Positions 1-10,278 of a DNA stretch of 64,000 bases are shown here, one piece after another (positions within the stretch are counted from its first letter, which is position 1; each line of letters opens with the position of its first letter). This DNA comes from Larimichthys crocea (taxonomy: Eukaryota; Chordata; Actinopteri; Sciaenidae). The translations under genes were made by a program, and so were the position numbers. The DNA is taken from the NCBI RefSeq assembly GCF_000972845.2, contig NC_040028.1:16304871-16368870 (forward strand), in the 5' to 3' direction. Under the pieces are notes generated by a model. The model saw only the letters and a program-made list of their open reading frames with translations. It made no database searches and was not told the origin of the DNA.

Positions 1-40
1 AAACAATTTTGCTAACTCACACGGTTTTTCTCTTTTTCAG

Positions 41-122
41 AATCGTGTACACTGCTGTACACTTTGTTCAGTTCAACCTCTGCGATCCAGAGGAGAAGAA
101 ACCCCCTGACCCCGATCAATAA
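41..122 (+). CDS. 3'-terminal coding exon of an unidentified gene (partial)
   Basis: A pyrimidine-rich tract ending in CAG at 38-40 precedes an open stretch that begins with one base of a split codon and runs to a TAA stop at 120-122. It encodes 26 full codons: a hydrophobic start (IVYTAVHFVQFNLC) followed by a charged, proline-rich tail (DPEEKKPPDPDQ). This looks like the end of a membrane or secretory protein with a short cytosolic tail, but I do not recognise the family. An AATAAA lies about 350 bases further on, consistent with a 3' end here. The rest of the gene is outside the window. The exon call rests on the splice acceptor, reading frame and poly(A) signal only. Confidence 0.5.
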
Positions 123-475
123 CACTGGACTGCAGGCAAAGAGCAGACTCATACCCTGACATCAATTTTAACATAGCTTAGCAGCCCCATTCATCATTAT
201 GGATGTCTCAAAGTGATATTATTAAAAGGCACAACCTGTGATTCAAGTGGAAACAAAGCGGTGGACCCGATATTGGACACGCTTGTCACTAACAAACAGA
301 TGAAGCTAAATTTAACTCAATAATTCCTTCTGAGGTGAGATGTTTGTTTATGGCTGTCATGTTTTTTAACACAGCAGTAAAATAGTCATATAATAATCAG
401 TATAGCAGTTTCAATGAATTATTAAGTTAATATATTTATAAAATATATATGGTCAATATAATAGGGCCTTATTCT

Positions 476-481
476 AATAAA
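476..481 (+). promoter_or_regulatory. candidate poly(A) signal of the left-edge gene
   Basis: AATAAA in an AT-rich stretch about 350 bp after the TAA stop at 120-122, the right orientation and distance for the 3' end of the left-edge gene. Confidence 0.35.
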
Positions 482-2124
482 ATACAAAAGAATATAACAC
501 TTTATTTGCATAGTCAGCTATGAATAGTTTATTTAACAGCTTATTCAACAATGATTCAACAATTATACAACTATTTTCTGATATTATGCCACTGTGGTTA
601 AAGTTTGGTTAGATTATGGGATAAAGTACATCTTGGATCAGGTATGGTTCAGCATTCAACTGTCATATATACAAAAGCAAAACAGGTGAAATATTACAAA
701 TACTATATACTCTGGAGGCGAAATATCCAAATAAGGTGTAACAAAACAAAAAGTAGCATGCCATTTCCTGCCAGGAAAAGAAAAGAAATGGTTGAAAGGT
801 TAGTCATGACACTCGTGGAGTTTAGTCAAATAGAAATATAATAATTTATCATAAAATTAAACTGACAGTAAATAAAGTTTTATCTGATAACTTTTACTTA
901 CCATGAACATTTTTTTAAATCTTTCATCCGTTTGTTTCGTCTTTCCCTGGCACAGTTGGGCTTCCGTACTAAAGTGTCAGTCGACGGTTGGCATCCACAA
1001 AAGGTGTCAAAATATTCAGGGATGTCAAATTGTGAATTTGCCTGCGAGTCATATTAATAAGCTAGATGGGGTCTTGGTTTCTCCATGTGTTGAGCTGTTT
1101 CATAACAGCGGCAGCAACATCATTCATCTACACACATTTTCATTTCCCATTAAAGTGAGGGGACTTCAGCGGAGTGTAGAAAACCCTGCAGCCTTCTTCC
1201 AACACTCAGAGTTAATAGAAGTTAACAGGCAATAATGGGATGACAAACCATATATTTTACTCTGGGTGGCAGTCGGGGCTTTAAGGGGACGATAAAATTG
1301 AATTTTCGTTTTCACATGTGATCCCTTTACTGGTATTATTTACTGTGGAGTTCACAATTCTTCTTCGGTGCTACAAGTGACAGAGAGAGGTGTCATGCAG
1401 CAAGGGGGGAAAAAACAGCGGGGTGAGTTTGTTGTTTTTTTGTGTGTGTGAGGGATTGAGTGAGAAAAACAAAGTGTTGTGATGTGCGTGATGAACTTTG
1501 AGCTGTTCAGATTAAAAACAATAAAAATAGATTTCAGACTTCTGTAACATATCATTAACTCACGGCAGCATTACCGTCATGAAGTGACACATTCGGAAGC
1601 TTTGAAGTCATCACGTTCAAGGAAGTCCTGTGGCAGCGAGTCCAGTGAAAGCTGTTACTCGCAGTGAAGTGAGGCAGAGACATTAAAGGGAGGGAGGGGG
1701 GGAGTTTATCTATCCTCAGACGGAGTACTACAAGCGGATGGAGTAGCTCCCGGAACAAACAAATTCCACATCCTCCCTTTTCAGCCCCCACTGGGAGGAA
1801 AATAAACATAACACACACCCTTACCAGCCCTTTTAACAAACACTGCTGGTCAAACTGCCACAGACTTTGTGTATCCAGCAAAGCTGAGGTCCTTTTAAGT
1901 AACGTTTGATGTTTATTTGGATGAAATGCTATTTTAACCAACGGTGCCGACAGCTTGTGCAGCATCACAGGAGAAACAGCATCCGAGGAGCTCTTTTTTT
2001 ATATATATTTATGATTTCGCTGGAAAGTAACTGAACCATGAGGAGAAAGTACCACTAAAAGCTTTCAGTCAACTCCAGCCACCGAGCAGATGTATAACCC
2101 CTTCCTCTACCATCGTGTGTCGTC

Positions 2125-2130
2125 TTTATT
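2125..2130 (-). promoter_or_regulatory. candidate poly(A) signal of fancb
   Basis: TTTATT on the plus strand is AATAAA on the minus strand, about 390 bp past the fancb stop codon. Other signals further downstream are possible. Confidence 0.35.
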
Positions 2131-2521
2131 CATAACACAAACAAGATGAAAGTGGTGCCTGTCTCCCGCTTGGACAGCACACGACGGTAACAGACATTAA
2201 AAGAGTGTTTTTTTGAATACAGAGAGTCTAAAAAAAAAAGGGACATGAAGCAGAAGCGGTATCAGATTAAGGCTGCGAGATCCACGAGGTGAACCGGTGG
2301 AAACTGTGCAGCAACAGACACGAGGCAGATATAAATCCCAAGAGGCTGTCTGAGACAGACGGGGACACAGAGTACAGCACAGAGTGGGGGGGGAGCTCGT
2401 GCTACAGGTGAAACATTGCGATGAATACCAGCGATTACTTGGCACAATGCACTCCTGTTAATACCAACTGTTTGTCCACAGACTTAGCCATGGGATTCTC
2501 AGGAATAATGTGTGCAGCACA

Positions 2522-5500
2522 TTAGCTGAGCAAAGTTCTCTGAGTGTCTAAGAGAGCTGCCAAATCCCCGTCGAGCTGGGTTTGACACATGCTTTGGGTG
2601 AGCCTACGATACCTCCCTACGTCCACCAGGGGGCTCAACATCCTCCTCCTCCTCTCCACATCGCGCTGCCACACCTCTCTACACCTCTGGAGCCCCTGAA
2701 CAGAAGCCGGCTCAGGTGTCTCCTCCAGGTGTCCAAGGCCCTTCCTCTCCTCCTCCACTTCACAAAGCAGCGATGACACACTCTCTCGGAGTGACGCCGC
2801 TTCTTTCTCCAATGCCAAAGACAATATTTGAGCTACACCCTGCACATTTGTACCCTTGACGGGATGGATGGAGCAGGACTCAGGGAGGAACGCCAACAGC
2901 GAGTCCAGGAACTGGAGCATCTGTAACTGGCTGCAAAGGAACAGAGTTAACGTGTTATTACAGAAGATATGCTGTGATGATTTACAACAACGGTTTCTCG
3001 AGGTCTTTGTTTGTCATTTCTCAGCTGCCTCACACCAGAGTTCAGAGTTTATTTGTCATCTTAAGTGCCTCTTCTTGCCAAAGAATCCTAAACGCTTTGA
3101 TATTCAGTGGAAAATCACACCGGCATAGATCCCAGTCAACTTCAAAGCCTCGTCAACTTTGAATGCATTAATATAAATTGAGAATTGCCAACTTCTACTT
3201 GTGAAGCCACCTTCCTTAGTTCTTTTAAATAAAACTGAATAATTCAAGAAAGTTGAGAGTTTGAACCAACACAAAAGAAATAGAAACAGAAAATCTCTCC
3301 ATCAGACAAATTACTCTGTGTCTTTTTGACTTTACATGACTGTGAAATTAGCGGCGTACAACGTTTCAAATTAGGGAAGCTCTTCACAAAAGAAAACGAA
3401 AATGTCAGACAATAGGGAGGGAAAAAGGTCAAATTAGGACTCATTAATATGCTACTCTGTGCATTTTTTTTTCTGAGTTTGGTCCCAGTTTTGTGTCCTT
3501 AAAGCAATAAATACTCCTGCCAATGATTTTAAACTCGTCCAGCTACAGGCAGTTGTAATGCACCAACAAAGAAAGGAAAGAATAAGACTCATAATGAGGA
3601 GATACATATGCAAACACTGCAGCTTTCAAATGATTCCAAAAATCAGCTTTGTACAAATAAGCTTTGTTTACAACTTGAAGATAGAAAATACATTATATGT
3701 GTGTTTACTTTACAGACTGATGATAATGGCCAAAGCTCAATGCTATCAGCACATACAACTGAGGTCAGTAATACAGCTATCTTACTGGTATCCATAAATA
3801 ATAATTAATTATTTACCTGGAGTGGACAGACAGTTCCCCCTGGAAAGGGTTTATCTGATGCCAGCGCAGCAGCATGAGAGCAGATGGTCCTGAAGAATTT
3901 ACCAGTAGATACTGAGGGCTCACTTCTATCCTCTTACAGCCCACTCTTTTCTGAATCCAGCCGTCTACATCACCTAAGCTGTGATCAGGAGAGTCTACGT
4001 GGAAGACCCAGCGATCCAGCACCGCCATCAGGCTCAGCAAGTCCTCTTTGACCTCATCTGGGCACAAGCAGAAGACAATAATCAAACGTCCGTGTGTTAA
4101 AAATCTCAAGTCGTGCATTTGTGATTTGTACCTGTTTTGAATTCGGGGTTTTTCAACAGTGGGGTTTGGAAATCACCGCGGATATCGAAAGCAACTTGAC
4201 CACAATGCAGGACGACCGGTGTCGGGTTGCTCACGAGGGCAAAAGCGTTTCGTCTCTGGACGTAATGGAGCATGACACAGCACTTGACACGGCCAGAGTT
4301 CAACAGAGGTGTCAGCCTGGTCACAGCAGTCACAGCCAGTCTGCATGTGTTGAGATCATTGGGTCTGCCGGCGTTGTGCTGCTGCTGCTGCTTGCTTCTT
4401 TTGGCTGCGGGCTCTGCGAACGTGGAGGCAGGGGAGGAGGAGGATGATGATGATGCGGAGCAGGGTGCAGGAAGCCAGAGCACTTGGCTCTGGGTTTGGA
4501 TGACTGCGGGCGTTGAGCTCTGGCCCGTCTCTGTCAGGATGGATAAGCTCACGTTGGCCACTGGTCTGGAACAAAAATAACACATCAGTAGCAAATCAGA
4601 TATCACACGGACAGTAGGTAATCAGACTGGAAATCATACACACAAAAATATAATAATAATGTGTGTGAACAGATTAACAACACATCTCCGAGGTGGTGAG
4701 GTTACGTCGGATGGACAAGTGCACCAATCAAAACAAGTTTTCCAGGTGGATGGATGAATCTGAATCTTGTTCACTCAAACGGAGCTTGGGCTTGGTGGCT
4801 TATTAAAAAAATGCGTTGCCATGGTGACCGCCTAGCCATAACTGCATCTGCCTCGGTGAAATTCAGATGGTTGGGAGGCAATCAAAGAGGTAAAAACCAG
4901 TCCTTTAATCAGTTTGTGGCATCACAGACGTGTTTTACTCAACATGATGAAGCATGTTTTAATTCTCACAAATCTAAATCGGGCAGCAGTGATGCGGTCT
5001 GACAGCTGGACAGCAGTACTCCTCGCTGGTAGTGCTGCATATTAATTCTGCCGGTATCTTTACCATACACACATGCATCCACTCAACCGGATGAACTCAT
5101 TATGCTTGATGAGACTTCAAGTGGACAGCGCGGTAACGCCACATTCAATGGATCATGTTTCATGAAAGAGACATAAAATCAGTTAAAAAAGTAAATCATG
5201 CTTACACCGAGCCGTCCGTAGTTAGCACCACTCCTACAACCAGTCGGTCCTCGGCGATGCGATGCCACAACTTGTCAACACGAGGTCTTGAAGACACTGC
5301 TGGCATGTCTTGTGTCTCGTCATCCGAGGCCCCTTGCTTTGACTCATCATCGCAGTCCCACAGAGCAATGAGGCCTTCCTGGACAGAAAGTGCCGAGACT
5401 ATAATCAGCAATGACAAGTGTGTGACAGCAGTGACAGCAATAGCAGTTTATGTCACGACATTTCAATTTGGACAACGGCACATTAGGTGCACACGTAGTG

Positions 5501-8500
5501 GACTTTAGAAATGTTATCTAAAAAAACAAAGGTGATACTTAACGCAGTAAAATTACTCTTGTTTGTAATTTGCTTTTCAAAGCACTTAGGCCAGCAGTGA
5601 GCTAGGTTGAAGATCGAGAAGTTTTAAAAAAAATTGCACCATAAGCAACAAAGTAAACAGACAAGGAAGCGTTTGTGGCATCTGTCTTCATTGCTCATTA
5701 AAAGCCAGTGGCAGCATTAGAAAACGCTGACTGCCTCGGCCTCGTTCCAGCTGCCATTTCCAATATGACAAGTGAGTGACAAGTGCTGGAGTTAAACCTA
5801 ACCAACTGAGGGAGAGGAGGGTGGGGACGAGCAAAAAAAATATATCTCACTGCATAAAAGGAAACTAGTTGAATATCTTTAAATAAATTCATGTCAGTGT
5901 TAGAGACGTTTTATTATGAAAATGAAAATGCGTTACGACAGCTGATATCAGAATCGCAGTGTTGTAAACGGATTTTTAGTCAAGGCACTTTTATACTACA
6001 CATCACACACACCCATTTATAGACACATTCATGCACAATGAAAGAACTAAGTAACTAAATCACATTCAAACACTGATGCCGCGGCCTTCAGGAGCAATTT
6101 GGGGACGTGCAGACTGGAGGAGACTGAACCACAGATCTTCTGATTAGTGGACGAACCGCTCTGCCTCCCGAGCATCCTGATGTCCTGTCCCATCACTGTA
6201 GCAAAAGCACAATCTCTATACACGTTTGTTGTGATCAGTAGTTGCTGTTATATATTTGCCTTTATGAACAGTACCTGCTCAGGCTGTGTGAGAGTAGGTT
6301 CTCTGTCTGAGACGACGTCAGTAAGAGTTTGGACCGACTGTCGTAGAACTCTTTCCTTCACTCTCACTTCTCTTTGGAGCTCCTGCAGCACGCTCAGTCC
6401 ACTCTAAATAAACAGATCATATAGGATTAGCAGTGGATTTGAAATGAAACACACACTGAGTGTTCTTGATTTGTTCAATTTTTGCTTGGAATCGTAATCT
6501 TAATCCATAAACTACGGCCTAGCTCCCTTCAGCATAAAGTTAAATAACATATCAGTGCTTTAATAATAATAAATGCTCACAGAGACTGGCTCACGGAGTT
6601 AAGTAAAGTAGCTGCTTTTGAAAGAATATCCTATAGTATAACAAATGATACTGATAAATATAGAAATGGGGAATGTTTTTAAGACCGTATTCTTTACAGG
6701 GTAGCTAAAATATGTCTGCATACATTGATCATAATGGGCTGTTTTGGGGGGAGTGGGATGGAAATGAAAGTGGAGGTGGACTGGATGTTATGCAGGGATC
6801 TGTTTTCCGTGAATTTCACATGGGACAACAACAGTATAGTGGTGGTTTCCTGGTAAATGGACTGCTTAACATATTGAGCGTGGACTGACGTATCTGTCTG
6901 GGACTTGTTATGTGTTTATTTTATTTCATTTTCTATTTGTTATATTTATGTTTCATTGTCAAAATAAGACTGTGCATCTTTTATCTTGACGTTGCCTTAT
7001 TTTTTTTCCCACTGTTCTCTTAGTTTAATCTTGTAAAACTCAATAAAAAATCTGAATCATAAATAAATAAATGCTCACCTGTAGTCTAGACTCTAACGCT
7101 TGAAGAGTGAGGAGATAGTTCTCTGATGGAGGAGGAGACGTCCGTGTGGCTTCACCGTCCTGACAACGCTAAACATGTATTTTCTGTTAGTCACTCTTGC
7201 ATCTGTCACAGATAAATGTAACCGTGATGGAAAAAAATGATGCCTTACNNNNNNNNNNAGCGTATGAAATGCCACAGAGGTCAGTGAGGAGGAATTCTTC
7301 CAGGGCGTCCTTCTGCACTTTGATCTTTAAAAACCAACAGCATCTGGTCTGACCCACATCTTAAGAAGTCTCCCCGTGGACGAGGTGACACCTGACCATT
7401 GGGAGGCTACCTGGAGAAAAGAGGGTCACAAATTAGACTTGTAAAGTGAAATAGAAGAGTTCATAGATACTGGAACCGCATTACCTGAAAGGTTTCCTTC
7501 CATACAGCGATACACGGCCCTGATGAAAGGATACGACAAAGCAGCCGTTTCTCCCTGTGTTGATCAGCTGAACGTCCTGGGTTGTTCAAAGGGCAGCTGA
7601 CACACATCCTTCACGACGCCCTCATTGAAATAAACAAGCTGCCGATTAGAAGTTGCTGCGACCACCTCAGATCTCAGCCCCCCTCATCACCATCACCCTA
7701 TCAGCCGAGGCACCAGCATGCACCGCGTGACGCAGCGTAGGGATGAGGCAAATCACACTGCCGTCAAACACGCGTCCAGTCTGGACGAAATAACCCAGAG
7801 TTTGGTCCGTGGACTGTCCGAGGACAAACACTCTCCTCTCTTGTGGAGGGGAAGTTCTCGGCGACACTGTGGGACAGCTGAATGGGTATCTGTCTCACCT
7901 CTCCGCCGGCTGTGGCGACGTATAGAAGACGTGACCGGGTGGGTCCACAACACGTGGGGCCGTGGTATGGACGAGTGGGATGGAAATGAAAGTGGAGGTG
8001 GACTGGATGTTATGCAGGGATCTGTTTTCTGTGAATTTCACATGAGACAACAACAGCATAGTGGTTGTTTCCTGGTAAATGGACTGCTTAACATATTGAG
8101 CCTGGACTGATGTATCTGTCCGGGACTTGTTATGTGTTTATTTTATTTCATTTTCTATTTGTTATTTTTATGTTTCATTGTCAAAATAAGATTGTGCATC
8201 TTTTATCTTGACTTTGCCTTATTTTTTTTCCACTGTTCTCTTAAATCATAAATAAATAAATGCTCACCTGTAGTCTAGACTCTAACGCTTGAAGAGTGAG
8301 GAGATAGTTCTCTGATGGAGGAGGAGACGTCCGTGTGGCTTCACCGTCCTGACAACGCTAAACATGTATTTTCTGTTAGTCACTCTTGCATCTGTCACAG
8401 ATAAATGTAACCGTGATGGAAAAAAATGATGCCTTACAGCGTATGAAATGCCACAGAGGTCAGTGAGGAGGAATTCTTCCAGGGGCTGTCCTTCTGCACT

Positions 8501-9560
8501 TTGATCTTTAAAAACCAACAGCATCTGGTCTGACCCACATCTTAAGAAGTCATCCACGTGGACCGAGGTGACACCTGACCATTGGGAGGCTACCTGGAGA
8601 AAAGAGGGTCACAAGTTAAGACTTGTAAAGTGAATATAGAAGAGTTCATAGACACTGAAAGCACATTACCTGAAAGGTTTCCTTCCATACAGCGCATACA
8701 CGGCCCTGATGAAAAGATACGACAAACAGGCAGCCGTTTCTCCCTGTGTTGATCAGCTGAACGTCCTCGGGTTGTTCAAAGGGCAGCTGACACACGTCCT
8801 TCACGACGCCATCATTGAAATAAACAAGCTGCCGATTAGAAGTTGCTGCGACCACCTCAGATCTCAGCACCGCTCCATTACCATCACCCTCATCAGCCGA
8901 GAGCACCAGCATGCACCGTGTGACGCAGACGTAGGGATGAGGCAAAATCACACTGCCATCAAACACGCGTCCACTCTGGACAAAATAACCCAGGGTTTGG
9001 TCCGTGGACTGTCCGAGGACAAACGCTCTCCTCTCCTTGTGGAGGGGAAGTTCTCCGGCGACACTGTGGGACAGCTGAATGGGTATCTGTCTCACCTCTC
9101 CGCCGGTCTGTGGCGACGTATAGAAGACATGACCGGCGTGGGTCCACAACACAGTGGGGCCGTGGAGTATGGACACACTCTCCTTTATGTGATAAGGGAG
9201 TCTGAAGTTAACGCAGGGCTCTAGTGTGTTTGAGCTGCTCAGTGTGAGGAGACTATACCTGAAGCTCTCCTTCTTCTCACTCCCTTTGGTCACCAAAACA
9301 CACGGGGTGGACACTCTCCTCTGAACATCTGTGGCACATCTGCACTTGACAATATCAAAGTGGGCTGATGTTGTTTTGCTGCTGATGACAGCAGCTCCCT
9401 GTGCTGCCTTCAGGAACACGTTGCCCTGCTGTTCGTATGAAAAGCAGCAGTACACCAACTCACTTTTGTTTGTAAGTGAAGCTGGCTTGCAGTTAAATAA
9501 GATCACACCTCCAGAGAAGGAAAGCCGATGGGGATTTTGACACAAATCTCCCAACGGCAT
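2522..9560 (-). CDS. fancb: Fanconi anemia group B protein (8 coding exons, 837 aa)
   Basis: FANCB is part of the BL100 module (FANCB-FANCL-FAAP100) of the nuclear Fanconi core complex that monoubiquitinates FANCD2/FANCI in interstrand-crosslink repair. Coding exons by hand: 9560-8670, 8593-8438, 8348-8268, 6403-6275, 5378-5206, 4565-4132, 4057-3817, 2930-2522. Phases are continuous and give 837 aa (human 859). Human-like segments include residues 126-143 (KESVSILHGPTVLWTHAG), the exon 2/3 junction (VCAVWKETFQ then VASQWSG) and a segment near 459-470 (LWHRIAEDRLVV). The ATG at 9560 has A at -3 and an in-frame TAG 21 bases upstream. A run of seven Ser (515-521), a basic KRSK and four Gln (536-539) lie in exon 7. 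Intron 3 is only 89 bp. Divergent from mospd2. Between exons 4 and 5 lies a broken duplicate of exons 2-4 (separate entry). Confidence 0.93.
6751..7972 (-). pseudogene. broken direct duplicate of fancb exons 2-4 (probable assembly artefact)
   Basis: This 1.2 kb stretch repeats 7973-9174 in the same orientation. It contains an exon-4 copy (7159-7079, open), an exon-3 copy (7410-7259) and the 3' half of exon 2 (down to 7485). Compared with the downstream copy, 7259-7972 has many single-base losses and gains. Examples are CGTCCTGGG for CGTCCTCGGG, TTCTCGGCG for TTCTCCGGCG and CCGGCTGTGG for CCGGTCTGTGG, which break the frame. Ten Ns at 7249-7258 sit between TGCCTTAC and AGCGTATG, which are directly adjacent in the intact copy. 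Dense indels beside a gap of zero true length suggest an uncorrected contig end joined twice rather than an old gene duplication. A real recent tandem duplication cannot be excluded. Confidence 0.8.
7249..7258. other. assembly gap (10 N)
   Basis: Exactly ten Ns at the exon 3 / intron 3 boundary of the duplicated fancb segment. The intact copy (8430-8447) has no extra bases at this point, so the gap is a nominal scaffolding gap. Confidence 0.98.
7973..9174. repeat. intact copy of the ~1.2 kb direct repeat in fancb
   Basis: Second member of the direct repeat pair with 6751-7972. This copy carries the in-frame fancb exons 3 and 4 and the 3' part of exon 2. The repeat begins at GAGTGGGATGG (6751 and 7973) and ends at TATGGAC (7972 and 9174). 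The left part includes a retroelement-like 3' tail (ending in AATAAATAAATAAA) in the intron before exon 4. Confidence 0.85.
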
Positions 9561-9730
9561 TATGCAATATATTAGTGCCTACCTAGACACAGGTTCGATC
9601 CCTCCTCATGGACGGCTTCAAGTTAACGTTATTTCTTCAGTTAAGGAGCTGGTCACTTTTCATGACAAAAGTCTCACTAAAGTATAAAAATAGACGATTT
9701 AGTGCCAAAAAATACTTATAAAAGGAGGAT

Positions 9731-9882
9731 TTAACCGTTTTTAACCTAAGTTTAACCGTTTTAACCGAGATTCAACCGTTTTTAACCGAAGTTTAACCGT
9801 TTTTAACCGAGATTCAACCGTTTTTAACCGAGATTCAACCGTTTTTAACCGAAGTTTAACCGTTTTTAACCGTTTTAAACGG
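9731..9882. repeat. ~21-bp AACCGTT minisatellite in the fancb/mospd2 intergenic region
   Basis: Eight AACCGTT cores occur in about 150 bp, separated by two alternating spacers (CGAAGTTT and CGAGATTC types), giving units of about 21-22 bp. The array ends in the near-palindrome CCGTTTTAAACGG. It lies between the fancb start (9560) and the mospd2 start (10279). Each unit contains AACGG on one strand, the core of MYB-type binding sites; that functional reading is inference. Confidence 0.9.
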
Positions 9883-10168
9883 CTCGTAATCGACCGTTAG
9901 CCACTCGAAGCGTCGCGCCAGCTGAAATCAAACCAGGTGCATCACGGGTAAAAAAACAAAAAAAAACAGTAACGGTCGTGAGTTGGCGTTAATTTAAATT
10001 TTTAAACGAATCATATATTTATTTATATAAATGAGTTTATTGACGACTTTCTTGTGATTTTTTAATACAATCCTCTCTGCTGCTGCTGCCTCCAAACAAA
10101 ACAACATAACACAAGGGAGGAGAGAGAGAAAGAGAGAGAGAGAGAGGTGTGGCTACGCGGCCGGAGCC

Positions 10169-10177
10169 AAAATGGCG
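10169..10177 (+). promoter_or_regulatory. YY1-like motif in the mospd2 leader/promoter
   Basis: AAAATGGCG matches the AANATGGCG core of YY1 sites common near vertebrate housekeeping start sites. It overlaps an upstream ATG at 10172. Confidence 0.4.
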
Positions 10178-10237
10178 ACGGCAGGGGAGGAGACGGGACG
10201 CCAGTTTCACTCAGCGCTAACTAGCTTAGCTCAATAA
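10172..10237 (+). other. upstream ORF in the mospd2 5' leader (21 codons plus stop)
   Basis: ATG GCG ACG at 10172 opens a 21-codon frame (starting MATAGEETGR) that closes at TAA 10235-10237, 41 bases before the mospd2 ATG. It is translated only if transcription starts upstream of 10172, which the sequence alone does not show. Confidence 0.4.
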
Positions 10238-10278
10238 GGAACTAACCCGAGAGCACGGAGACGGAAACAGTGTTAATC

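Larger units (their letters stand above)
123..2521. other. tail-to-tail intergenic region (3' UTRs of left-edge gene and fancb)
   Basis: No coding exon is recognised here. The left end is AT-rich 3' UTR and flank of the + strand gene. The right end is 3' UTR of minus-strand fancb, with a minus-strand AATAAA at 2125-2130 as its most likely poly(A) signal. Short open frames between 605 and 1968 lack splice context and look like chance. Confidence 0.5.
9561..10278. promoter_or_regulatory. shared upstream (bidirectional promoter) region of fancb and mospd2
   Basis: Head-to-head start codons are 718 bp apart. The interval holds the AACCGTT minisatellite, an AT-rich stretch near 10000-10070, a GA tract (10119-10147) and a GC-richer segment with CpGs (10148-10260) next to mospd2. 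A minus-strand TCTAG at about 9588-9584 could be the acceptor of a fancb 5' UTR exon, so the fancb start site may be further right than 9560. Confidence 0.6.

Noticed and set aside
5379..5402. Upstream acceptor ATTATAG for fancb exon 6
   Set aside because: It puts the exon in a frame that meets a stop. The CCAG at 5382-5379 gives an uninterrupted frame matching the family.
8349..8437. An open frame running through fancb exon 3 into the next ~90 bp, and an alternative exon-4 acceptor at a CAG closer to exon 3
   Set aside because: Only the later CAG acceptor (exon start 8348) keeps phase and gives an ENYLLTLQALESRLQ segment leading into exon 5. The closer acceptor gives stops in every usable phase.
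9731..9882. Interstitial telomere-like repeat
   Set aside because: The units share TTAACC but lack the TTAGGG/CCCTAA register; the core is AACCGTT.
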